Source of the DNA: Streptomyces rimosus
Lineage (GTDB): Bacteria > Actinomycetota > Actinomycetes > Streptomycetales > Streptomycetaceae
Direction: 5' to 3'
Length of the DNA: 64,000 nucleotides
NCBI RefSeq assembly: GCF_008704655.1
Contig: NZ_CP023688.1
Span: 3,658,001 to 3,722,000 of the forward strand
Shown: positions 44,553 through 53,153 of the stretch, piece by piece
How positions within the stretch are numbered: position 1 is the stretch's first letter
Layout: every line of letters begins with the position of its first letter
Translations under genes and position numbers: made by a program
Notes under the pieces: generated by a model
Databases searched by the model: none
What the model saw: only the letters and a program-made list of their open reading frames with translations
What the model was told of the DNA's origin: nothing

Positions 44553-45734
44553 TTACTTCGCAGCCGCGGCGAGCTCGGCGGCCTTGTCGGCCGCGCCGTC
44601 CATGGTGTCCACGCGCTGGACCAGCGGGTGGTTGGCGTCGCTCAGGATCTTGCGACCGAGCTCCGCGTTGTTGCCGTCCAGGCGGACGACCAGCGGCTTG
44701 GTGACGTCCTCACCCTTGGACTTGAGCAGCTCCAGGGCCTGCACGATGCCGTTGGCGACCTCGTCACAGGCGGTGATGCCACCGAAGACGTTGACGAACA
44801 CGGACTTCACGTCCGGGTCGCCGAGGATGATCTCCAGGCCGTTCGCCATGACCTCGGCGGAGGCGCCGCCGCCGATGTCGAGGAAGTTGGCCGGCTTGAC
44901 GTTGTCGTGCTTCTCACCGGCGTACGCGACGACGTCCAGGGTGCTCATGACGAGACCCGCGCCGTTGCCGATGATGCCGACCTGACCGTCGAGCTTGACG
45001 TAGTTCAGGCCCTTGGCCTTGGCGGCGGCCTCCAGCGGGTTGGCCGCGGCCTTGTCCTCCAGGGCCTCGTGCCCGGGCTGGCGGAAGTCGGCGTTCTCGT
45101 CGAGCGAGACCTTGCCGTCCAGGGCCAGGATGCGGCCGTCCTTGGTCTTCACCAGCGGGTTGACCTCGACGAGGAGCGCGTCCTCGGCGACGAAGGTCTC
45201 CCACAGGGTCACCATGACCTCGGCGACCTTCTCGGCGACCTCGGCCGGGAACTTCGCCTGCGCGACGATCTCGCGGGCCTTCTCGATGGTGACGCCCTCG
45301 TTGGAGTCGACCGGGACCTTGGCGAGCGCCTCGGGGGTCTTCTCCGCGACCTCCTCGATGTCCATGCCGCCCTGCACCGAGGCCATGGCCAGGAAGGTGC
45401 GGTTGGTGCGGTCCAGGAGGTACGAGACGTAGTACTCCGCCTCGATCTCCGGGGACAGCTCGGCGATCATCACCTTGTGGACCGTGTGGCCCTTGATGTC
45501 CATGCCGAGGATGTCCGTGGCGCGGGCGACGGCCTCGTCCGGCGTCGTCGCCACCTTCACGCCGCCGGCCTTGCCGCGGCCGCCGACCTTCACCTGCGCC
45601 TTGACGACGGACTTGCCGCCGAGGCGCTCGGTCGCCGCGCGTGCCGCCTCAGGCGTGTCGATGACTTCACCGGCCAGCACCGGTACACCGTGCTTGGCGA
45701 AGAGGTCCCTCGCCTGGTACTCGAACAGGTCCAC
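44553..45734 (-). CDS. sucC: succinyl-CoA synthetase beta subunit
   Basis: 393 residues from the GTG at 45734 ([20 protein letters not shown]). ATP-grasp domain with [16 protein letters not shown] near residue 45 and [19 protein letters not shown], then the ligase part with [14 protein letters not shown] and [12 protein letters not shown]. First gene of sucCD; the 0.3-kb gap upstream should carry the promoter. Confidence 0.97.
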   Translation of the reverse strand: MDLFEYQARDLFAKHGVPVLAGEVIDTPEAARAATERLGGKSVVKAQVKVGGRGKAGGVKVATTPDEAVARATDILGMDIKGHTVHKVMIAELSPEIEAEYYVSYLLDRTNRTFLAMASVQGGMDIEEVAEKTPEALAKVPVDSNEGVTIEKAREIVAQAKFPAEVAEKVAEVMVTLWETFVAEDALLVEVNPLVKTKDGRILALDGKVSLDENADFRQPGHEALEDKAAANPLEAAAKAKGLNYVKLDGQVGIIGNGAGLVMSTLDVVAYAGEKHDNVKPANFLDIGGGASAEVMANGLEIILGDPDVKSVFVNVFGGITACDEVANGIVQALELLKSKGEDVTKPLVVRLDGNNAELGRKILSDANHPLVQRVDTMDGAADKAAELAAAAK

Positions 45735-46028
45735 GCGCGTCCGTCCCTTGTCTACTCAGAATCGCCGTAGTGATCGCGGTTCGTTGTCTGCATGGGCGTG
45801 CCGCGATGGGCAACGTGACTGCGCTGTCACTGAGGGAGGCGTACACGGTGGCCGGTACGCGGCATGTCCGTCTCGCAGGTTATCCCCGCTGGACCGGCCG
45901 CCCTAAATCGCAGATCACACTGCGGCGGTGATAACAGTCACAGAGACAACGGTCACAGTTCACGGACAGGTACCGCCGGGTGAACGCGGGCTTGCCGGAG
46001 CCCGCGCGCACCCGCCGCACAGCGCGGA
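45735..46028. other. non-coding region upstream of sucCD
   Basis: About 290 bp without a gene. It carries the sucC promoter. GTCACAG occurs twice close together near 45940-45960, next to TGATAACAGTCACAG, in an AT-richer patch. No firm promoter boxes. Confidence 0.5.
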
Positions 46029-46064
46029 GCCGGGCGGCCCCCTCCCCACGAGGAGCCGCCCGGC
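46029..46064 (-). terminator. terminator of the secreted protein gene
   Basis: GCCGGGCGGC and GCCGCCCGGC, 10-bp stem with a 16-nt loop, about 60 bp past the stop of the leftward gene at 46122. Confidence 0.6.
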
Positions 46065-46121
46065 GATCCGCTCGTCATCCGCCGATGAGGAGCGGGGGCA
46101 TGCGGGATGTCACATGCGGTG

Positions 46122-46928
46122 TCAGAGGCCCTGGACCGGCAGGGTCGAGAGGGCCGGGAGCGCCGGGATGTTGGCGGGGCTGGTCAGGTCGACGGGGGCG
46201 GCGGGCAGGGCGGGCGAGGTGGGCAGGGCAGGCGTGGTGGGCAGGGTCCGGCCCGGGAGTACGGCCCGCAGGCCCGAGGCCGCGCTGCCCGCGATGCCGG
46301 TGGCGTCCGTACGCACCGTGCCGGCCACGCCCTGCGCGAAGGGGGTGGCGTCCGTGGCCACGCCCTGTACGAAGATCTGTGCACCACCGGCGACACGCTG
46401 CACGAACGGGGTCGCCTGGCCGGTCACGTCACCGGCGAGCTGACCGGCACCGCCGACCGCGCCCTGGGCGACGGGCACGGCCTTGCTCACCGCGCGCTGG
46501 GCGACGGGCACGGCCGTGCCGACCGCGTGCTGGGCGGTGCGGGTGAGGTCGGTGGTCTTGGCCACCTTGGTGACCTTGCCGAGCTTGGCGGCCTCGTCCA
46601 GCTTGGTGACCTGGCCGAGGCCGTCGGCCGCGGGGAGCTTCGGGGTGGCGGGCAGGTCCTGGGTGTGGACGTCGCCGCCGGTGACCCTGGTGACCTGGCC
46701 GGTCACGCCGTCCACGGTCTTCTTCGCGGTGCCGGTCACGTCGCCGGCGGGGAGCTTGCCCCGCACCGTGTCGTTGACCGGGCCGGTGACGTGGTGGGTG
46801 ACCGTCCCGGCGGCGGGCAGGTCGGCGGTGCCGGGCAGGTCGGCCGCGTTGGCGGCGACGGAGCCCAGGGCCCACAGGCCGGAAGCGGCGGCGGCTACGA
46901 CGATGGAACGACGGATGTGCGTACGCAT
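46122..46928 (-). CDS. secreted low-complexity protein
   Basis: 268 residues. Signal peptide with VVAAAASGLWALGSVAANA and likely cleavage after ANA. The mature part is a long run of short Val/Thr/Gly/Ala motifs without Cys: VTGPVNDTVRGKLPAGDVTG, then repeated AVPVAQ and GVATDATPFAQGVAG, and an end of Pro/Leu/Ala units. I know similar Streptomyces proteins only as hypothetical (some misnamed ATP-binding). The pattern suggests a surface or wall protein. ATG preceded by AAGGAAGT. Confidence 0.7.
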   Translation of the reverse strand: MRTHIRRSIVVAAAASGLWALGSVAANAADLPGTADLPAAGTVTHHVTGPVNDTVRGKLPAGDVTGTAKKTVDGVTGQVTRVTGGDVHTQDLPATPKLPAADGLGQVTKLDEAAKLGKVTKVAKTTDLTRTAQHAVGTAVPVAQRAVSKAVPVAQGAVGGAGQLAGDVTGQATPFVQRVAGGAQIFVQGVATDATPFAQGVAGTVRTDATGIAGSAASGLRAVLPGRTLPTTPALPTSPALPAAPVDLTSPANIPALPALSTLPVQGL

Positions 46929-47057
46929 GATGAGCAGACTTCCTTCGAATTCAGGGGGTTCTACGGGCAGACCTGTCCCGCCCCCGCGCGGCAGGTCCTG
47001 TGCAGACGCGATGTCTGCGGACGGGGAACTCGGACGCCGGAGGTCCGAAGGTCTGCC

Positions 47058-47972
47058 CTAGCCCGGGAATTCGAGAATGTCCGTGGCACGCTGCCGCGTC
47101 GGCGGCTCAGCGGCCGCGCGGACGCCTCCGGGCACCAGCCCGAAGTGCGCGGGATGCGCCGGTACGGCGGCGAAATGGTCACCGCCGCGCGGGCCGTGGC
47201 CGTCACCGGCGGTGTGCGAGGCCGCCGAGGCGGGCCCCTGCGGAAGCCGGCCGGGGAGGCCGCTGCGGCCCTGACCCGGCTGCTGGTCGGAGACCGAGGC
47301 GGCGCGCTGCGCGGTACGCGGCGATGCGTCGCCGAGGGTGTGCGGGATCGGCGAAGTGGGCGCGCACTTCGCTGACTTGGCACTTGCGTCAGCTTGCGCG
47401 TCGTCGGCGTTGGCGTGGTTCGGGCCGGGGGCGTGCTGCGGCCCTGATCCCTGGCCCGGCTGCCGGCCGTGGCTGTCGCCGTGGTCGGGGCCGTGATCAT
47501 CGCTGCCGTCGGTGCCGGGAAGCAGGCCGGGCAGCCGTACGGGCAGGTGTACGGGGAGCGAGTCCGCGTCCCCGGCGCGGCGCACCTCGCGCACCGCGTC
47601 CCGTACCGGTTCGGTGACCGGGCCGGCGGCCGGTTCGGTGACCGGACGCGTTACTGGTTCGGCCTGCTCAGCGCCGCTTTCGAGGGCCGCTCCGGTCCGC
47701 TCGGCGACGGGCCGCGCGGCCTTTCCGACGGGCGTTCCGGACGCCTTCTTCACGGCTGCCGCCTTCTTCACGGCCGCCGTCGGCGCGGCTTCCATCGTCG
47801 GGCCGAACCGCGGGTCGGGTCCCGCCGTACGGTCCGCCGCCTGCGCACCGCCACCGAACGCGAACCCGAGCGCCACGAACCCCGCCAGGAAGAGCCCCGC
47901 CAGCAGCGCACGCCGCACCAGCACACTGCGCGGCAGGCGCGCGGCGGCGGGAGGAGCGGTCACGGCAGACAC
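47058..47972 (-). CDS. secreted Pro/Gly/His-rich protein
   Basis: 304 residues. Signal or anchor segment LLAGLFLAGFVALGFAFGGG, then low complexity: repeats of EPVTRPVTEPAAGPVTEPV, then a His/Gly/Asp-rich region (DDHGPDHGDSHGRQPGQGSG) that could bind metal, and a Pro/Ala-rich end. Only one Cys. No family recognised. Same strand as the secreted neighbour at 46122 with 129 bp between, so both may be transcribed together. Confidence 0.65.
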   Translation of the reverse strand: MSAVTAPPAAARLPRSVLVRRALLAGLFLAGFVALGFAFGGGAQAADRTAGPDPRFGPTMEAAPTAAVKKAAAVKKASGTPVGKAARPVAERTGAALESGAEQAEPVTRPVTEPAAGPVTEPVRDAVREVRRAGDADSLPVHLPVRLPGLLPGTDGSDDHGPDHGDSHGRQPGQGSGPQHAPGPNHANADDAQADASAKSAKCAPTSPIPHTLGDASPRTAQRAASVSDQQPGQGRSGLPGRLPQGPASAASHTAGDGHGPRGGDHFAAVPAHPAHFGLVPGGVRAAAEPPTRQRATDILEFPG

Positions 47973-48138
47973 GAGGGGATCCTTTACGGCGGAACGTGGC
48001 GACGGGAAAGGTGACTTGGGCGTGGGTGCGGCACACGCACGGTGCCGGGAGCCGTGCGGCTCCGGGAAACCGGCGGCACGCGCATCGCGGTGATCGCGCG
48101 GTGCCCTGATCCTTGCACGACGGACCAGGGGCCCCGCA

Positions 48139-48152
48139 AGCCCCGCGGGGCT
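48139..48152 (-). terminator. terminator candidate of the MoxR/VWA operon
   Basis: Palindrome AGCCCCGCGGGGCT, 10 bp past the VWA stop; an alternative CCCCGC/GCGGGG pairing lies in the same place. Confidence 0.4.
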
Positions 48153-48162
48153 CTCATCACCG

Positions 48163-49332
48163 TTACCCCGCCATGTCCGGTATCGGCAGTGGGCGCTTTT
48201 CGATCGCGGCCGCCATCACCTCGGGGAAGAGGTCCGGCGTGCAGGCGAACGCCGGTGCGCCGAGGGCCGCGAGGGCCGCCGCGTGCTCCCGGTCGTAGGC
48301 GGGCGCCCCTTCGTCCGACAGTGCGAGCAGCGCCACGAACTGCACTCCGGACGCCTTCATCGCCGCGACCCGCTTGAGCATCTCGTCGCGTATGCCGCCC
48401 TCGTAGAGGTCGCTGATCAGCACGACGACGGTGTCGGCGGGCCGGGTGATCTGCGACTGGCAGTAGGCGAGCGCGCGGTTGATGTCCGTACCGCCGCCGA
48501 GCTGCGTACCGAAGAGCACGTCGACCGGGTCGTCCAGCTCGTCGGTCAGGTCGACCACCGCGGTGTCGAAGACGACCAGCCGGGTCGCGATGGCGCGCAT
48601 GGACGCCAGCACCGCCCCGAACACGGAGGCGTAGACGACGGAGGCCGCCATCGACCCGGACTGGTCGATGCAGAGCACCACGTCCTTCTTCACGGACTGC
48701 GCGGCCCGCCCGTAACCGATCAGCCGCTCGGGGACGACCGTGCGGTACTCGGGCAGGTAGTTCTTGAGGTTCGCGCGGATGGTGCGGTCCCAGTCGATGT
48801 CCCGGTGCCGGGGGCGGCTGACGCGCGCCGACCGGTCCAGGGCGCCGGTGAGGGTGGCGCGGGTGCGGGACGAGAGCCGTTTCTCCAGCTGCTCGACGAC
48901 CTTGCGCACCACGGCCCGCGCGGTCTCCTTCGTCGTCTCGGGCATGACCTTGTTGAGCGACAGCAGCGTCCCCACCAGGTGCACGTCGGCCTCGACAGCC
49001 TCCAGCATCTCCGGTTCCAGCAGCAACGCGGACAGCCCGAGCCGTTCGATCGCGTCGCGCTGCATGACCTGGACGACGGAGGTGGGGAAGTACGTACGGA
49101 TGTCGCCCAGCCAGCGGGCCACGTTCGGCGCCGAGGCGCCCAGCCCCGCCGTGCGCGCTCCGCCGTCGTCCGCACCGCCCGGCCGGCGGCCTCCGTAGAG
49201 CGCGCTGAGCGCCCCGTCCATGGCGGCGTCCTGTCCGCGCAGCTCACAGCCGGTACCGTCGGCGCCGTCCCCGCCCAGTACCAGCCGCCACCGCCGCAGC
49301 CGCTCCTGCGTACCGTCCTGCGTCCCGCTCAT
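48163..49332 (-). CDS. VWA-domain protein of the MoxR module
   Basis: 389 residues. N-terminal helical part (to about 195), then a von Willebrand A domain with a complete MIDAS: CIDQSGSMAASV, a Thr in LGGGTDINRAL and Asp in VVLISDLYEGG. Such CoxE-like proteins are metal-dependent binding partners of MoxR ATPases, used to mature or remodel other proteins. Its ATG overlaps the DUF5682 stop by four bases. Last gene of the leftward operon. Confidence 0.88.
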   Translation of the reverse strand: MSGTQDGTQERLRRWRLVLGGDGADGTGCELRGQDAAMDGALSALYGGRRPGGADDGGARTAGLGASAPNVARWLGDIRTYFPTSVVQVMQRDAIERLGLSALLLEPEMLEAVEADVHLVGTLLSLNKVMPETTKETARAVVRKVVEQLEKRLSSRTRATLTGALDRSARVSRPRHRDIDWDRTIRANLKNYLPEYRTVVPERLIGYGRAAQSVKKDVVLCIDQSGSMAASVVYASVFGAVLASMRAIATRLVVFDTAVVDLTDELDDPVDVLFGTQLGGGTDINRALAYCQSQITRPADTVVVLISDLYEGGIRDEMLKRVAAMKASGVQFVALLALSDEGAPAYDREHAAALAALGAPAFACTPDLFPEVMAAAIEKRPLPIPDMAG

Positions 49333-51869
49333 CCGGCCACCCCCGTACGGTTCGTGTCCTGCGTGCTGTCCATGCCTTCCGGGAGGCCCAGCAGGATGCG
49401 CAGGGTGGGCAGCACGGCTGCCGCCCGGTCGCGGTCCAGGCCAGGGCCGAAGCCCGGTATCGCGGCTTCCTGATCGCTCCGCGCGGCGGCGGTTCCGGTG
49501 GCACCGGCCGGGCCTCGGCGCACCAACTCACCGAGTGTGCGCCGCACTCCGGCGTCGTACTCCGCGAACGTCCGCCGGAGCAGCGGAAGTACGTCCGTGA
49601 ACGCGTCCGCCGGTACGTCCGCCAGCCAGCCGTCCACCAGGGCGAGCAGCCGCTCGTCGTGCACCAGCAGCAGTCCGCCCGCGTCGCCGCCCGCGAACCC
49701 CTCGATCCAGCCCGCCGCTTCGGCCGGCGGGGTCCCCGCCGACAGGGCCAGCCCCATCAGGCGTTCCGCGTCCTCGGGGGCCAGCCGCCCGTCGTCGAGC
49801 AGCAGCCGGACCGCCCGCCCCCGCAGGAGGCCGGGCACCGGCTCCCGCTCGGCCAGCTTCCGCAGCACCCCTGCCCAGCGCTCCCGCAGCCCGCCGGGAC
49901 GGTCTGCCGGAACCTCGTCCAGGAGGCCCACCGCGTGGTGCGTCGCGTCCAGGTGGTTGCGCATGTCGGCGGCGCCGTCCGCGTCCAGGCCCGTACAGGC
50001 CGGGGGCAGGCCGACGAAGACGCGCTCGGCCAGCCCGGTCGCCACCTCGCCGAGCGCGGCGGCGTCCGTGCCGCGTACGTCGCCGTAGCGCACCGAGCGC
50101 ACCAGCGCGGGCAGTGCCTGGGCGAGGTGTCCGACATCCGCGTCCAGCGCGGCGCGGTCCGTCAGCACCCGCATGACCACGGGCAGCGCGTCCGGCAGCG
50201 CGGCGAGCAGGCAGCGCTCGGCCAGCGCCGTCACGTCCGCGAGGGTCGAGGTCCCCACGGCGTCGGACCGGGCCTTGGCCGTCGCGGCGGCCTCCACCGT
50301 CGTGCCCCATATGCCGGCTTCCGCGGCCCGTACGGAGAGTTCCGGCTCCCACCGCAGCCGCCAGCTCTCCCGGAACGTGCCGGTGCTCGCCCGGGTCCGG
50401 GCGGGCTCGCCCCACGGCACGCCGAGCAGCCGCAGCCGGTGCAGCAGCCTACTCCGCCCGGCGTCCGTCTCCTTGCGCAGGTCGAGGTCCAGCTCCCGCT
50501 CCGCCGCCTCCGGCTTGAGGCGCAGTGACCGCTGGCTGCGGGCGATGTCGCGCTGGAGCGGCACCGCGGGGGCGCTTTCCGGCACCTCTCCCAGTACGTC
50601 GCCCACGACCAGGCGGTCGTGGATCAGGGCGGACGGCGCGTCGGACCCTTCGCCGAGCACCGCGCGCACCGCGTCGCCCGCCTCGGCCAGCCCGGCCAGC
50701 GGGCGGCCGCGCATCACGGCCAACGCGTCGGCGAGCCGTACGGCCTCGATCACGTGCGCCGAGGAGACGGCGTAGTCCTCCTCGCGCAGCAGGCCGGCGA
50801 TTTTCGTCATCCAGCGCTCGATGGGGCGGTCCGGCGCGCTGAAGAGGTGGCCGTACCAGCCGGGCGAGGAGATGCCCGCGCCGTAGCCGCTGCGGCGCGA
50901 CAGCCTGCGGTGGGTCCACGGCACCCACGTCACCTCGGGCTTCACCTTCGGCAGGCCCTTCAGGAGCTGCCGGTCGGCGGTCACCGTCGTCCGCCGGGCC
51001 AGCGCCGGGACGTGCCACGCGCCGCACACCACCGCGACGCCCTCCCCGAACTCCCGGCGCGCGTCGCGCAGCCGTAGCCGCATATGGGCCTCGCGCACCA
51101 GGTCGCGGTCGTGCCCGCCGACGCCGTACGCCTCCCGCAGCGCCGTCATCGCCTCGGCCAGCGCCTCGAACGGCGCGAGCGGGTCCTCTCCCGTCAGCCC
51201 GCTCTCCCCTCCGTTCCCCGGCCGATGTCCGTGGGCACGGTGCTCGATCACGTCCTCCCACCAGCGCTCCGGGTCGTCGTACCCGGCAGCCTCGGCGAGC
51301 ACCGCGACCGGATCGATCCGCGCCTCCGCCGCGCGGTCGGGGGCGGGTGTGGGGGCTGCGTCCGCGTCAGCCGGTTGGTCGGGGCCTGCCGTACGTCCGG
51401 TGCCTGGCGTACGGTCATCGGCTCCGGCCGCGCGGCCGGAGCCCGCCGTACGGGCATCGGCCTCGCCCCGCCCCGCACTCACCGCACCCCGGCTCCCCCC
51501 GCCTTCGGCTTCCTCCCCGCCGTCCCCCTCGCCCTCCCCCATCGCCAGGGAATGGGCCGCCGGCAGGTCGATGAAGCGCACCGGTACGTCATGGGCCAGG
51601 GCCCACCGGATCGCCACCCACTCCGGGGAGAACTCGGCCAGCGGCCAGAACGCCGCCCGTCCCGGGTCGGCGGGCACATGGGCGAGCAGCGCGACCGGCG
51701 GGCGCATCGCCTCGTCGGCGGCCAGGGCCACCAGCGCGTCCGCCTCCGGCGGGCCCTCGATCAGCACCGCGGGGGGCTCGTACCGCTCCAGTACGGCGCG
51801 CACCGCACGCGCCGAACCCGGGCCGTGATGCCGTACTCCCAGCAGCAGCGGCTGGTCCCGGGCGGTCAT
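49329..51869 (-). CDS. DUF5682 family protein
   Basis: 846 residues. The N-terminal 330 residues have LLGVRHHGPGSARAVRAVL, PAVLIEGPPEAD and, later, VAVVCGAWHVPAL. This GxxHxxxGS / E / GxxHxP order resembles the TraB/TIKI/ChaN/erythromycin-esterase fold, so a hydrolase or metal-dependent peptidase activity is possible. A low-complexity insert (about 108-170) carries Thr/Gly/Asp stretches. The C-terminal 450 residues are alpha-helical repeats without known domain. Both ends overlap its neighbours by four bases. Family name from memory of the MoxR/VWA neighbourhood. Confidence 0.82.
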   Translation of the reverse strand: MTARDQPLLLGVRHHGPGSARAVRAVLERYEPPAVLIEGPPEADALVALAADEAMRPPVALLAHVPADPGRAAFWPLAEFSPEWVAIRWALAHDVPVRFIDLPAAHSLAMGEGEGDGGEEAEGGGSRGAVSAGRGEADARTAGSGRAAGADDRTPGTGRTAGPDQPADADAAPTPAPDRAAEARIDPVAVLAEAAGYDDPERWWEDVIEHRAHGHRPGNGGESGLTGEDPLAPFEALAEAMTALREAYGVGGHDRDLVREAHMRLRLRDARREFGEGVAVVCGAWHVPALARRTTVTADRQLLKGLPKVKPEVTWVPWTHRRLSRRSGYGAGISSPGWYGHLFSAPDRPIERWMTKIAGLLREEDYAVSSAHVIEAVRLADALAVMRGRPLAGLAEAGDAVRAVLGEGSDAPSALIHDRLVVGDVLGEVPESAPAVPLQRDIARSQRSLRLKPEAAERELDLDLRKETDAGRSRLLHRLRLLGVPWGEPARTRASTGTFRESWRLRWEPELSVRAAEAGIWGTTVEAAATAKARSDAVGTSTLADVTALAERCLLAALPDALPVVMRVLTDRAALDADVGHLAQALPALVRSVRYGDVRGTDAAALGEVATGLAERVFVGLPPACTGLDADGAADMRNHLDATHHAVGLLDEVPADRPGGLRERWAGVLRKLAEREPVPGLLRGRAVRLLLDDGRLAPEDAERLMGLALSAGTPPAEAAGWIEGFAGGDAGGLLLVHDERLLALVDGWLADVPADAFTDVLPLLRRTFAEYDAGVRRTLGELVRRGPAGATGTAAARSDQEAAIPGFGPGLDRDRAAAVLPTLRILLGLPEGMDSTQDTNRTGVAG

Positions 51870-52999
51870 GCGCCGGCCTCGCGGCAGGCGCGGTAGAAGT
51901 CCTTCCAGCCGTCGCGCTCGCGCACCACGGTCTCCAGATACTCCTGCCAGACGACCCGGTCCGCCGCCGGGTCGCGTATCACCGCGCCCAGGATGCCCGC
52001 GGCCACGTCCCCGGACCGCAGCACGCCGTCACCGAAGTGGGTGGCCAGTGCCAGCCCGTTGGTGACCACGGAGATCGCCTCGGCCGTGGAGAGCGTGCCC
52101 GAAGGGGACTTGAGCTTGGTGCGGCCGTCGGCGGTGACGCCGTCGCGCAGCTCACGGAAGACCGTGACGACCCGGCGGATCTCGTCCGTCCCGGCGGGCG
52201 CGGGCGGCAGGTCCAGGGAGCGGCCGATCTGCTCGACGCGCCGGGAGACGATGTCCACCTCCTCCTCGGGCGTCGCGGGCAGCGGCAGGACGACCGTGTT
52301 GAAGCGGCGGCGCAGCGCGCTGGAGAGTTCGTTCACCCCGCGGTCGCGGTCGTTGGCCGTGGCGATCAGGTTGAAGCCGCGCACCGCCTGGACCTCCTGG
52401 CCCAGCTCCGGGATGGGGAGGGTCTTCTCCGACAGGACCGTGATGAGCGTGTCCTGTACGTCGGCGGGGATACGGGTCAGCTCCTCCACGCGCGCGGTCA
52501 TGCCCTGCGCCATCGCCCGCATGACCGGGCTGGGCACCAGCGCGTCCCTGCTGGGGCCGTGGGCGAGCAGCTGCGCGTAGTTCCAGCCGTAGCGGATGGC
52601 CTCTTCCGGGGTGCCGGCCGTGCCCTGCACGAGCAGGGTCGAGTCGCCGCTGACCGCGGCCGCCAGGTGCTCGGACACCCAGGTCTTGGCCGTGCCGGGC
52701 ACGCCGAGCAGCAGCAGCGCGCGGTCGGTCGCGAGGGTCGTCACCGCCACCTCGACGATCCGGCGCGGGCCCACGTACTTGGGTGTGATGAGCGTGCCGT
52801 CCGGCAGGGTGCCGCCCAGCAGATAGGTCGCCACCGCCCACGGCGACAGCCGCCAGCGCTCCGGGCGCGGCCGGTCGTCGGCCGCCGCGAGTGCCTTCAG
52901 CTCCTGCGCGAACGCGTCCTCCGCGTGCGGGCGCAGGACCTGCGCGGAGTCGCCGGCTCCGGCGCCGCCGGCGACGTCTCCGGTGTGGTTCTCGGTCAT
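51866..52999 (-). CDS. MoxR-type AAA+ ATPase
   Basis: 377 residues from MTENHTGDVAGGAGAGDSAQ. Walker A LLGVPGTAKTW, Walker B-like region with ELTRIPADVQDTLITVLSEK in place of the usual DEINRA, sensor 1 NLIATANDRDRGVNEL and arginine finger SSALRRRFNTVVLPLP. The altered Walker B (no DE pair visible at the usual spot) is worth note. ATG at 52999 has GAGGGGGAATC upstream. First gene of the leftward operon; works with VWA and DUF5682 products. Confidence 0.88.
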   Translation of the reverse strand: MTENHTGDVAGGAGAGDSAQVLRPHAEDAFAQELKALAAADDRPRPERWRLSPWAVATYLLGGTLPDGTLITPKYVGPRRIVEVAVTTLATDRALLLLGVPGTAKTWVSEHLAAAVSGDSTLLVQGTAGTPEEAIRYGWNYAQLLAHGPSRDALVPSPVMRAMAQGMTARVEELTRIPADVQDTLITVLSEKTLPIPELGQEVQAVRGFNLIATANDRDRGVNELSSALRRRFNTVVLPLPATPEEEVDIVSRRVEQIGRSLDLPPAPAGTDEIRRVVTVFRELRDGVTADGRTKLKSPSGTLSTAEAISVVTNGLALATHFGDGVLRSGDVAAGILGAVIRDPAADRVVWQEYLETVVRERDGWKDFYRACREAGA

Positions 53000-53076
53000 G
53001 ATTCCCCCTCGTCGCAACGTCTGCGGCCGGCACCCCGCCACTCGCCGGCCGCTTGCGTGAACCACCCTGCACCACG

Positions 53077-53133
53077 CCACTGACAATCACCCCGAACGGC
53101 GATGTTTCCGCTGGTCAGAGCGATTGTCAGTGG
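53077..53133. promoter_or_regulatory. 12-bp inverted repeat between the divergent MoxR and SWIM genes
   Basis: CCACTGACAATC (53077-53088) and GATTGTCAGTGG (53122-53133) are perfect complements 33 nt apart. They lie 78 and 21 bp from the two start codons. Either a shared operator or symmetric -35 elements (TTGTCA on both strands). TAGCGT at 53141 may be the -10 of the SWIM gene, whose mRNA would then be leaderless. Confidence 0.6.
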
Positions 53134-53153
53134 GTGCTCGTAGCGTTTGGGAC

